In this document: in pieces, positions 22,369 to 29,949 of the stretch
Numbering within the stretch: position 1 is the stretch's first letter
Layout of the letters: the number at the start of each line of letters is the position of its first letter
From: DASVEE01 sp036399695
Lineage (GTDB): Bacteria > Acidobacteriota > Thermoanaerobaculia > Gp7-AA8
DNA: 35,913 bases
Reading direction: 5' to 3'
Assembly: GCA_036399695.1 (NCBI GenBank)
Contig: DASWMP010000194.1
Location: 1-35,913, forward strand
The notes under the pieces: generated by a model
Databases searched by the model: none
The model's input: only the letters and a program-made list of their open reading frames with translations
Told to the model about the DNA's origin: nothing
Position numbers and translations under genes: made by a program

Positions 22369-24554
22369 GCAATGAGCTCCCTGGCCACGTTCTTGTTGAT
22401 GGCAACCGGATCGTCGTCTTCCCACAAGGGCTCGTCGGCGGTCGCATAGGCGTAGTCGTTGATGGTTTCGAGCGCCCCGTCCGGCAGCAGCGACAGCTCG
22501 GCCGCGAGACGCTCCAGTTCCTCTCGCGGCCAGCTTTCCCGCTCCGCGAGCCGCCGCAGCAACTCCGAATGCGCCGCGTCGAGCGTGCCGATCGTCCCCG
22601 CCACGGCCACAGGCTGCGGCGCCGCCGCAACGGCCGTTTCCTCTTCGACGAAGATGCTCGACAGCAGCGTCGACACCTGCCGCGTCTCCGCGATCTTCAG
22701 CCGCACCCGCTCCATGTCCAGTTCGATGTCCAGTCCCGGCGCCGGCGCCACCGGCCGCGGCGGAATCGCGTAGCCCTTCGGCGCCGCCGCGGCGTGCTCC
22801 ATCAGGACCGGGTCGTCATCCGGTGCGAGCGCGGCGTGGATGTCGGCGTAGAGAGTGCCGGCATCCAGTCCGATGAGGGCGTAGAGCTTTTCGAGCATCT
22901 TCATCTCGCGCGCATCGACACGGCCGTCGGTCGTCGCGACGGTGATGAGCAGTTGGCCGAGGTGATGGCGCGCGTCGCGAGTGAGCGCGGCCAGCCGCTT
23001 CTTCAGGCCGGAGATCCCGGGCTGCACTGCCAGCAGCCAGGCGAGGTGCGCCGCGAGCCGCTGGCGCTCGCCGGGCGAGAGTTGCAGCGTCGCCTCGATG
23101 TGCTGCCGCAGCAGCGTACGCTCCCCTTCCGTCACGTCATCGTCGGCCGCGCTGACGACCGCCCCCAGCCGCATGCACAGCGTGGCGGCCGTGTACTCCT
23201 CCGACGCCGCGGACGGGCAGTCGGGCAGCCGGCGGAAAACGATGGCCGGCGTGCCCGGCTCGTACAGCGGCCCGCCGAGACGAACGTCCGGCTCGATGCC
23301 GTAGCCGAGCTTCTCCAGCGCCTGCGCGAGCAGCACCGCTTCGCTCTTCGCGAGCTTTCCGGGCTTCGCCACCCGCACGTACGGCAGCACCTCGTCCAGG
23401 AGGATGGACGCGAAACCCTGTCCGTCGATCCGCGCGCGGATCAGCTCCGCGATGGCTGTTGCGGCGGCGGAGTGCGTCGCTTCGACCAGCTCGTGCGGAA
23501 GCAGGGCGAACATGCCGAGAGTATCGCGGCCGTGCTTCAGCACGAACCGGCTGAACGGCGCGAGCGCGGCCGTGCATTCGTCCGCCAGCGCGATCAGCTT
23601 GTCGAGCGGCCGCGCGAGTTGCGCGATGTCCGGCAAGTCGGGCGACCGCACCGTCAGCGCGTCGAGCCCCGGACTGGCGGGGCCGTAATCCTTCTGGATG
23701 AAGGTCTTGTTCGGCTTGAGGAGAAGGCCGTCGCCGAACCGCTGGGCGTAGCGGATGTGAAAGAGCAGCTCGAATTCACGCGGGCAGCGCCGCGCCGCCA
23801 CGCTCGGATCGTGCATGGCGCGGAGCCACTCCAGAGCGAGGCGCGCCGGAATCGGCTGGCCCGCGACCGCGCGCTCTGCCAGCGCCATGCGGAGCCGCAT
23901 CGAAGCTTTTCCGGCTTCTTCCGCTGGCGCGAACGGGCGGCGGATACTGCGGCCGCGAGGCTCGATGAGCGCGATCACGTCCAGCAGTGCCTGCGCCGCG
24001 CCGGTCCTGTTTTCCGACCCATAAACCTTGAGCAGGCGCGCGAGCTCCGTGCCGATGCTGAGCAGTTCGTCGGCAGACGAGCCTCGGTCCTGCACGAATT
24101 CGTACACGCGCCGCTCCAACCCGAAGAAGAACAGTCGGACGTAAGCCAGCGCCACTCGAGGATCGCGCCGCCCTCCCGCCAGCCACTGCAGATACGCGGT
24201 ACGGCTTGCAGGGGGAATCTCGCTGTACGAGAGCCAGGTGGACAACCCGCTTCCATCGGTGTTCGCCTGCTGCGGCGGCGCAACCGGCAGTTCCGGATCG
24301 ATGAGCGACGGCTCGTCGCCGTAACGGTTCAGCGCAGGCAGCCCGCTGCCCACATACACCAGATCGCCCGTGGCGAATCTATGCACCTCCGCGCTTTCGC
24401 CCCGTCCGATCCAGAGCTCATTCGCGTCGGCCGCTTTCCGGCCGCGAGGGCGCTTCAACCCACGAACCGTCTCCTTCGCCCGCCGCCCGAGCTCCGCGAG
24501 CCGCTGCGCCCGCTGCAGCGACATCTGGAGACGCAGGGCGAGATCGTCGGCCAT
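22365..24554 (-). CDS. sngA: Shango SngA-like TerB-domain protein
   Basis: A 729-residue protein with three parts. The TerB_N region (about 100-270) contains WLSYSEIPPASRTAYLQWLA. A TerB helical domain at about 490-610 has DGRVDAREMKMLEKLYALIG. The TerB_C region at the C-terminus contains AETRQVSTLLSSIFVEEE and LPDGALETINDYAYA. The TerB_N-TerB-TerB_C layout next to an ATPase and helicase was predicted in comparative genomics as a DNA-processing stress system, and the same trio is the Shango phage defence system. The ATG at 24554 is 5 bases after the stop of a small membrane protein gene. No Shine-Dalgarno sequence is seen, consistent with coupling to that gene. Confidence 0.83.
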   Translation of the reverse strand: MADDLALRLQMSLQRAQRLAELGRRAKETVRGLKRPRGRKAADANELWIGRGESAEVHRFATGDLVYVGSGLPALNRYGDEPSLIDPELPVAPPQQANTDGSGLSTWLSYSEIPPASRTAYLQWLAGGRRDPRVALAYVRLFFFGLERRVYEFVQDRGSSADELLSIGTELARLLKVYGSENRTGAAQALLDVIALIEPRGRSIRRPFAPAEEAGKASMRLRMALAERAVAGQPIPARLALEWLRAMHDPSVAARRCPREFELLFHIRYAQRFGDGLLLKPNKTFIQKDYGPASPGLDALTVRSPDLPDIAQLARPLDKLIALADECTAALAPFSRFVLKHGRDTLGMFALLPHELVEATHSAAATAIAELIRARIDGQGFASILLDEVLPYVRVAKPGKLAKSEAVLLAQALEKLGYGIEPDVRLGGPLYEPGTPAIVFRRLPDCPSAASEEYTAATLCMRLGAVVSAADDDVTEGERTLLRQHIEATLQLSPGERQRLAAHLAWLLAVQPGISGLKKRLAALTRDARHHLGQLLITVATTDGRVDAREMKMLEKLYALIGLDAGTLYADIHAALAPDDDPVLMEHAAAAPKGYAIPPRPVAPAPGLDIELDMERVRLKIAETRQVSTLLSSIFVEEETAVAAAPQPVAVAGTIGTLDAAHSELLRRLAERESWPREELERLAAELSLLPDGALETINDYAYATADEPLWEDDDPVAINKNVARELIA

Positions 24555-24559
24555 CGCGG

Positions 24560-24787
24560 TCAGATCACCAGCCACAGCACGAACACGAAAGGCACGAGCA
24601 TCGGCACCACGATGCAGCCGATGGTGGTCCGGTTGTAGATGCGATTGTAGAGAGCGCGTCGCGGGTTCGTCAGCCATCCCCATCCGCGCGGCGCCTTCAA
24701 TCCGAGCGAGTGCCGGACGAATCGCGCCAGCGAGAGGCGTGCGGCAATGCGCTTCGTCAGTGATGGCATGCGAATCCCGAATTTCAT
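24560..24787 (-). CDS. Small membrane protein leading the Shango operon
   Basis: A 75-residue protein from the ATG at 24787 (alternatives at 24805 and 24769). The N-terminal half is basic (SLTKRIAARLSLARFVRHSL). A conserved-looking middle reads LKAPRGWGWLTNPRRALYNR followed by IYNRTT. The C-terminal 20 residues (CIVVPMLVPFVFVLWLVI) form one membrane helix. Similar short proteins with a G-W-x-TNP-x-x-A-x-YN-x-x-YN-x-T pattern occur in other bacteria, as far as I recall, without a known function. It ends 5 bases before sngA, so the two are probably co-transcribed. A role as a membrane-linked part of the defence system is inference. Confidence 0.65.
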   Translation of the reverse strand: MKFGIRMPSLTKRIAARLSLARFVRHSLGLKAPRGWGWLTNPRRALYNRIYNRTTIGCIVVPMLVPFVFVLWLVI

Positions 24788-24825
24788 CGTCAGTCCCAGC
24801 TCCATCCGACAGTTGCACGCGTACC

Positions 24826-24857
24826 AGAGCGGTGGCGTTCGCCACCGCACTCCGAGA
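24826..24857. repeat. Uninterrupted GCGGTGGCG-TT-CGCCACCGC palindrome
   Basis: AGAGCGGTGGCG, TT, CGCCACCGCACTCCGAGAT. This is the same palindrome whose arms flank the element at 3831-4117, here with only the central TT. It is the apparent empty site. It overlaps the region just upstream of the Shango operon. Confidence 0.75.
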
Positions 24858-25013
24858 TCATCACGGCCTGACTCTGGGACACCACCTCGCGCAGAAAGTG
24901 GCGCGGAGGGGCGCCTGCCACAACGCGATGCTGCTCGTTTCTCGACGAACATGCGATTCATCGGACCCGAGCTCATTCTCGCTAGCGACGACCTCACCAA
25001 GTTCGAGGTTGCA

Positions 25014-25224
25014 GCACGCCGGAGGCGTGCCGTAGGGTAGCCGGTGGCAAGCGCCGCAGGCGCGCCGCCACCGGTCTCCGATGCAAGAAGGTTTGCACCC
25101 CGGAAGGGGTGCCGGCTACCAGGACGCCACCCTGCCGGGGTCGATTGGAGGGGCGCATCCTGGTCCGTTGGCGGCGTGCCTTCGGCACTTGCCACCGGCT
25201 ACCCTACGGCACGCCTCCGGCGTG
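25014..25224. repeat. 60-base inverted repeat pair
   Basis: The arms 25014-25073 and 25165-25224 are reverse complements with four mismatches in 60. They flank a 91-base centre that has its own shorter palindromes (GCACCCCGGAAGGGGTGC). Each arm begins with a small hairpin, GCCGGAGGC. No transposase is present. The structure recalls other paired repeats in this window and may be a non-autonomous mobile element. Confidence 0.75.
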
Positions 25225-25420
25225 TACCCGATCGCCTTTTCGTCTTTCACGACCTCGCCATGTGCGAACTGCCAGGCCGTCGGTGTACAGGCGCACAGAG
25301 TGCGCCGATACCCTCGTGGGTGGGCGGCTCAACCCCGTGCCGGCGAATTGGGGACAGACCTTCGTTTGCCGGTGAAAATCTCCGGGATCGCTCCGCGATA
25401 GCACGACGAGCGCCGCGTAG

Positions 25421-25496
25421 TTTGGACTGCGGCAGCGGAAGCTGCCGCTTTTGTACACGTGTGGGAAAGCGGCAGCTTCCGCTGCCGCAGTCCAAA
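25421..25496. repeat. 31-base inverted repeat pair (CTGCGGCAGCGGAAGCTGCC family)
   Basis: The perfect arms 25421-25451 and 25466-25496 surround a 14-base loop. It is downstream of the minus-strand DUF6209 gene and could act as its terminator. It is related to the arms at 17769-17846 and 34431-34592 by the GCGGCAGC...AAAGCGGCA core. Confidence 0.8.
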
Positions 25497-25531
25497 GACG
25501 AAGCTGCCGCCCTCCCATCCCGGCGAATGTT

Positions 25532-26317
25532 CTACTGCGCCGCCTTCACCGCGGCCGTGAACTTCTGCGGGTCGTGCGTTGGCAGCGGCTTCGGGGCCCA
25601 GAATCCCGTGCCGTCGTTGTCGTCGACGAAGGTCCGTCCATTCACGGTGTAGTTGAACGAGAACCGGATCCGCGCCTGGTACGGGACCAGGATCCCGGCG
25701 GCAGACCATGCGCGGCGGCCGTTCGTCAGCTCGCCGGCGCTCAGATCGACCGTCGATTCGAATGGGTTGTCCGGCGGGTTGTTCGTCACCTTGAACGAGA
25801 CGCTCACGTTCTCCACCTCCGGCAGCGCCGTCATCGAGACGTTGAAGCCGCTGTACGGCGTCTGGGGGTCGGAGGTGACGTTCGCTTCCTCCCCCTGGAT
25901 GTCGATCGAAGTGAAACGGAAGATGTAATTCGCACCGTAGTCGCTGTCCCAGTACTGCAGCCCCGACTGTCCCGTGTTCATGAACCAGACGATCAGTTCC
26001 TCGGCATCGTTCGGGATGTCGATGGCCGCGGTCATGAACGACGCTTCGACCGGGTCGTTCGCGTAGCGCGCCGGAGCGACGCCGGCCGGCATGTCGAGCT
26101 GCTGGCTCTGCACCGCGCCGTTCGAAGCGAACTGATAGAACACCGTGATGAACCACGTCGGCGAGCCGTTGTAGTACGAGCGCTCCTGCGGCAGCCGGTT
26201 CGGATCGTAGTTGATGCGCACCGTCTGCCCCGGGACGAGGTGACCGAACGGGATCTGCTGCCAGTCGGCAGTGAAGGTGAGGTAGGGGGCGTTGCCCTGG
26301 AACGTTCTGCGGAACAT
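25532..26317 (-). CDS. DUF6209-like protein, partner of the GH31 enzyme
   Basis: A 261-residue, probably beta-sandwich protein. The ATG at 26317 follows GGAGGA with suitable spacing. The first half resembles the DUF6209 family, judged from memory of the pattern TADWQQIPFGHLVPGQTVRI, NYDPNRLP and the GSPTWFITVFYQF segment, then WDSDYGANYIFRF. The second half (VSVSFKVTNNPPDNPFESTVD) is Ig-like and may be another binding module. No signal peptide is seen, so it appears cytoplasmic, or exported by another route. It starts 11 bases after the GH31 stop, so the two form an operon. It may bind carbohydrate or assist the enzyme; that is inference. Confidence 0.65.
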   Translation of the reverse strand: MFRRTFQGNAPYLTFTADWQQIPFGHLVPGQTVRINYDPNRLPQERSYYNGSPTWFITVFYQFASNGAVQSQQLDMPAGVAPARYANDPVEASFMTAAIDIPNDAEELIVWFMNTGQSGLQYWDSDYGANYIFRFTSIDIQGEEANVTSDPQTPYSGFNVSMTALPEVENVSVSFKVTNNPPDNPFESTVDLSAGELTNGRRAWSAAGILVPYQARIRFSFNYTVNGRTFVDDNDGTGFWAPKPLPTHDPQKFTAAVKAAQ

Positions 26318-26328
26318 GGCGTCCTCCG

Positions 26329-29088
26329 TCAAAAAACGGCTTCGATGATCATGCCGGCGCTGGTGTCGAAGATCTTGATGAACGTCTGCTTCAGCCCGGC
26401 GTTGTAGTAATAGGCGTTCGCCGCCGATGCGGACAGGCCGTCCGGCGTGCCGGCGTCCGGCAGCGCCTCCCCGGCTGCTGTCACTGACGACGGCGGGTTC
26501 GTGCCCAGGAGACTGACGTAGTAGAACGGCTCCGGGGGCGAGTAGTCGTCGATGACGCGCTGAATCTGTACCTGCTCTCCGTTCGTGATGCCGCTGTGGC
26601 TGATGCGGGTGTGGCGGAACGGCGCCGGATGCGCGCTGAGCCCGTCGTCCTGATACAGGTCGAACGCGTTGTCCGGACCGGGGTAGACGTTGAACGTGAT
26701 CGGCACCGACTGCTTCGGCTCGATCGACTGCTGCCCCGGGGCACGCATCGGCAGGATCGCGCCGGCGCGCACGTACATCGGCACCTGGAAGAGAGGATTG
26801 CCCGTCAGCGGCGCGTACCAGTTCGCGATCGTCGTGCCGCCGTTGACCGGCGCGCCGAGAGGCTGGGTGTTGTTCACGAAGGCGTACCACTGGCTGCCCG
26901 CCGGCAGATACACGTTGCGCACCGGCGACGTCGGCGGATTCGCCGTCTCGTGCTGCGTCACGATCGGCGCCACCAGGAAATCGTCGCCGACGAAAAACTG
27001 CGTGTCCGTGTTGTCGTACACCTGCGGATCGTCCGGATCGTTGAGGAAGAGCGCCCGCACGATCGGCATGCCCGTCAGCGACGACCGCCACATGGCGCTG
27101 TAATAGACGTCGATCATCGCGTAGCGGAGCTGCACGTAATAGGCGCAGTTCGCCGGCACCAGCTCGCCGTAGCGGTACGGCTCCTGGAACTGCTTCGTGT
27201 AGCCGTCATAGTGGTTCCGATACCACGGCAGGAACGACCCGAGCTGCATCCACCGCGTCAGCAGCTCGTAGTTCGTGATGCCGCCGATGATCGTCTGCGT
27301 GTTCGGGTCGTATGTCGGGTTGCTGGTCGTGCCGTTCGACGGATCGCCGGGACTGCCGTTCGCGAAACCGCCGATGTCCGACCCCGCCAGCGGCACGCCC
27401 GACATCCCCATGTTCATGACTTCGGCCGCGTTGATGAGCAGGAAATCCCACGACGATGCCGAGTCCCCCGTCCAGTTCGCGGCGTACCGCTGCGAGCCGG
27501 CGTAACCGCCGCGAGCGATGATGAACGGCCGCTGCGCCGGCCGCAGCTTCAGCAGTCCTTCGTACGTGCCCTGCAGCATCAGCAGGCCGTACGCGTTGTG
27601 AAAGAGCGCGTTCGGCATGAACTCGCCGCAGTACGTCATCATCAGATTCAGCGGGAACGTCGAGTTCGGGCTGTTGTAGAGCGCCGGACACATCATGTCC
27701 TGCCAGATCATGTCCATGCCGATGGAGACGAGATGCGCGTACTGCTCGCCCCACCAGCCCCGCACGTCCTCCCGCCCCATGTCCGGATAGTCGCCGAACG
27801 AACCGAGCGGCGCCCCGACCGGCTGCGTCTGATTGATGCCCGTGTTCTGGCCGTAGTTGACGGTGCCGGTGAACAGGCCGCCTCCCTCGCCACCACCGGC
27901 GTACGTGTTGTAGATGAAGGCGCCCGGAGGATCGCCGCCCAGGGCCATGCCGCTGACGAGGGCGGGATAGTTGCCCGCCTGGCCGTCGTCATCCTGCGTG
28001 GTGATCAGCGGCGTGATGTTCGTGCTGCACTTGAAGCCCATCTCGTGGAGCTGGGTGAGGACGGCCTGGGCATCGGGGAACTTGACGTTGCTGCTCGTGA
28101 AGGTGCGGTAGTTGTCCTGAAAGTCGACGTCGATGTGCAGCCCGTCGCATGGGATGCCGGCGATGCGGTACTGCTGTGCCGCCTCGAGCACGAGGCCGGC
28201 GTCCCAGTAGCCGTAGCAGCCCTGGTGATAGCCGAGCGCGTACTTGGGCGGCAGCGACGGCCGGCCCGTCAGGCTCGTGTATCCGTCGATCACGTCCGGC
28301 ACCTCGGCACCGTAGACGAAGTAGTAGTTCAGGTCCCCGTAGAGCGCGCCGAGGTAGTACTTGCCGCTCATGTCGGAGTAATCGTTGGCCGTGATGTTCA
28401 TGTACGTCTGCGCCGGGTTGTCGAGAAAGATCCCGTAGCTGTAGCGCGGCCCGTTCGACGGCCGCGGATTGGTCTCGATGAGGAAAGGGACGGAGCAGTA
28501 GAGCGGCTCCGACGGATTGAGCGGCCCGCCCGATTCGCCGCCGACGTTCCCCTGGGAGTAGATGAAGTTGTCCCAGTTGAAGAACGTCATGTCGAAGTTG
28601 TTCTTCGCCAGCGTCGATCCCGCCTTCTCCCCGAACCCGTAGTACAGCGCGCCGGACGGCGCGACCTTGAAGTTGGCCACGACCTGCTGCCCCGGGATGT
28701 AGACGACGTTGTACGCGGGCGTGTCGGCATGCAGGAGCTGGTTGCCGCGATACACTGCCAGCGAGTACGGCGACTTCGTGATCTCGACGCGAATCGTGCC
28801 GGTATCGAGCACGAACATCGACCCGGTGTCCTGCATCGTCACGTTGACGCTGCCGAAGTCGCTCTTCACCACCGCGACCGATACGTCGCGCGAGTAGCTG
28901 GCCGTCGGGTTGAAGCGGAAGCGGAAGATCGAAGGCGTGAGGAAGATCAGAAGCGGCGCCGGCCCGCTGCTCATCGTGAACGTGAACTGGTTCCCGTTCT
29001 GGGCGAGCGAGACGACGTCCCCGAGCCCGGTCCAGGCCCCGAGGTTCGGTGTGAATTGATTGGCAGGAGCGTACGCATACTCGGTCAT
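26329..29088 (-). CDS. GH31 enzyme resembling alpha-1,4-glucan lyase
   Basis: A 919-residue glycoside hydrolase family 31 protein without a signal peptide. It has the N-terminal beta domain, a barrel, and C-terminal beta domains. Barrel motifs are DGLHIDVDFQDNYRTFT, CSTNITPLI, YPDMGREDVRGWWGEQY, IWQDMMCPA with nucleophile Asp464, FIIARGGYAGSQRYAANWTG with acid/base Asp542, and LAGSDIGGF. These match algal and fungal alpha-1,4-glucan lyases, which carry WQDMTTPA where ordinary alpha-glucosidases have a DMNE-type site. A lyase would cut starch or maltosaccharides to 1,5-anhydrofructose. A transglucosidase or hydrolase is the alternative; only assay can tell. It is co-transcribed with the DUF6209-like gene. 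Confidence 0.82.
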   Translation of the reverse strand: MTEYAYAPANQFTPNLGAWTGLGDVVSLAQNGNQFTFTMSSGPAPLLIFLTPSIFRFRFNPTASYSRDVSVAVVKSDFGSVNVTMQDTGSMFVLDTGTIRVEITKSPYSLAVYRGNQLLHADTPAYNVVYIPGQQVVANFKVAPSGALYYGFGEKAGSTLAKNNFDMTFFNWDNFIYSQGNVGGESGGPLNPSEPLYCSVPFLIETNPRPSNGPRYSYGIFLDNPAQTYMNITANDYSDMSGKYYLGALYGDLNYYFVYGAEVPDVIDGYTSLTGRPSLPPKYALGYHQGCYGYWDAGLVLEAAQQYRIAGIPCDGLHIDVDFQDNYRTFTSSNVKFPDAQAVLTQLHEMGFKCSTNITPLITTQDDDGQAGNYPALVSGMALGGDPPGAFIYNTYAGGGEGGGLFTGTVNYGQNTGINQTQPVGAPLGSFGDYPDMGREDVRGWWGEQYAHLVSIGMDMIWQDMMCPALYNSPNSTFPLNLMMTYCGEFMPNALFHNAYGLLMLQGTYEGLLKLRPAQRPFIIARGGYAGSQRYAANWTGDSASSWDFLLINAAEVMNMGMSGVPLAGSDIGGFANGSPGDPSNGTTSNPTYDPNTQTIIGGITNYELLTRWMQLGSFLPWYRNHYDGYTKQFQEPYRYGELVPANCAYYVQLRYAMIDVYYSAMWRSSLTGMPIVRALFLNDPDDPQVYDNTDTQFFVGDDFLVAPIVTQHETANPPTSPVRNVYLPAGSQWYAFVNNTQPLGAPVNGGTTIANWYAPLTGNPLFQVPMYVRAGAILPMRAPGQQSIEPKQSVPITFNVYPGPDNAFDLYQDDGLSAHPAPFRHTRISHSGITNGEQVQIQRVIDDYSPPEPFYYVSLLGTNPPSSVTAAGEALPDAGTPDGLSASAANAYYYNAGLKQTFIKIFDTSAGMIIEAVF

Positions 29089-29308
29089 CGGCCACCCTCT
29101 CCGTCGAGCGAAGGATTCGCTGCATCAGGAGGGTTGCGCCAGCCGAAAGTCCTACCCCGATGTTTTTACGTGAGCGCACGGTTGAGACCGACAGCTCGGG
29201 CGCCAGAGCGGGCGCTGCTGCCGCCGCTTCTATCGAGCGCTGGCCTCCGCGCAAGCCGCTGCCCATTCGCCGTCGAGGTCCAGCACTGCCAACGCTCGAC
29301 GTAGTCCC
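29089..29308. other. Gap upstream of the GH31 operon
   Basis: About 220 bases with no gene recognised. It should hold the promoter of the GH31 operon on the minus strand. The GGAGAGGGTGG just upstream of the ATG may serve as ribosome site. Confidence 0.35.
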
Positions 29309-29456
29309 CAACGGCGTTAACTTTAGATGTGGGACAGACACTCTTGTCTGTCCGGTGCACCCGAACGGCCGCTTTGTATGGAGGACCTCGGGGGTGGGCC
29401 GGACAGACAGGAGTGTCTGTCCCACATGAGGCAAACCTCTAAGTCAACGCCGTTGC
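29309..29456. repeat. Paired inverted repeat, TGTGGGACAGAC family with extended arms
   Basis: The core arms 29328-29353 and 29401-29426 (26 bases each) face inward around a 47-base centre. Outside them, CAACGGCGTTAACTT (from 29309) and its complement (to 29456) form a second pair. The layered structure is like that at 3831-4117, but with the core arms in opposite order. Confidence 0.8.
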
Positions 29457-29491
29457 GCGGCGCGCCAGCTTCTCGAAAACCGAAGTAACGC

Positions 29492-29709
29492 TCAACGGTC
29501 GTTACCGATGCCGTAGACGAGTTGCAGGAACGCGCGTGCCACTTCACCTTCCGTGTAGTCCGGATGCCGGCGCCGATCCCGGCAAGCGTCGTCTCGCGTA
29601 CCGCGTCGCTCAAATCGGCCGCAATCTGCGCCCGACGAGAAGGCCCTGCGGCGCGGTAAAGCTCAAGCTGAATCGCCGCCGCACGTGCCGTCATATCGAG
29701 CGCTGCCAT
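29492..29709 (-). pseudogene. Small conserved helical protein with a single-base frameshift
   Basis: From the ATG at 29709 the frame reads AALDMTARAAAIQLELYRAA and LSDAVRETTLAG, a pattern seen in a common 70-90-residue family of unknown function. Near 29564-29577 the frame breaks. One base back in frame it continues HPDYTEGEVARAFLQLVYGI and stops at 29492. With one base restored in GATCGGCGCC the whole is 72 residues and ends as the family normally does. This is either a recent pseudogene or a sequencing error. In other genomes such genes often precede a nucleotidyltransferase-like gene; none follows here, and a repeat lies downstream instead. Confidence 0.6.
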
Positions 29710-29758
29710 CGGGCGAAAAGATACCACTCCGATGCACCACGCGGGACAGCAGACCGAT

Positions 29759-29826
29759 GGGACGTATGAGACCAATGGGACAGATGGGACCAATGGGTTT
29801 CCTTGAACTCCCATCTGTCCCATTTT
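29759..29826. repeat. Period-9 array with inverted arms
   Basis: Four 9-base units (GGGACGTAT, GAGACCAAT, GGGACAGAT, GGGACCAAT) are followed by a GGGTTTCC spacer and the complementary units TCCCATCTG and TCCCATTTT. It is the same family as 18721-18807. It lies in the gap between divergent genes. Confidence 0.85.
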
Positions 29827-29949
29827 AGCTGTCGGCAGCCACCCAGAAAGTGTCCAGAATCAATACGGCTGTCTCGTTTCTCACCACCATCGCCTGCTCG
29901 CTGAAACCCATAACAATCGCGTCTGCCGTCACTTAGCTCGCCACAGGCG

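Larger units (their letters stand above)
24858..25531. other. Gene-free region rich in repeats
   Basis: About 670 bases between the Shango operon and the DUF6209 gene. It holds an isolated unit like the 17157 array (about 24986-25010), a 60-base inverted repeat pair (25014-25224) and a palindromic pair (25421-25496). Between 25225 and 25420 I see no gene; short open frames there have no start signals. The Shango promoter probably lies in the first 150 bases but cannot be pinned down. Confidence 0.6.

Noticed and set aside
22365..24554. Tellurite resistance gene
   Set aside because: TerB domains are named for tellurite resistance, but no other ter genes are present, and the ATPase/helicase context points to defence.
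22356..24638. 760-codon plus-strand open frame opposite sngA
   Set aside because: It is Arg-rich antisense sequence without domains; sngA on the other strand has TerB motifs and coupled neighbours.
26596..29304. 902-codon plus-strand open frame opposite the GH31 gene
   Set aside because: It is a shadow of the GH31 gene, which has clear catalytic motifs; the frame is Arg/Val/His-rich with no domain.
29160..29434. Short open frames through the repeat at 29309-29456
   Set aside because: They encode peptides typical of translated TGTGGGACAGAC repeats, a known source of spurious proteins.
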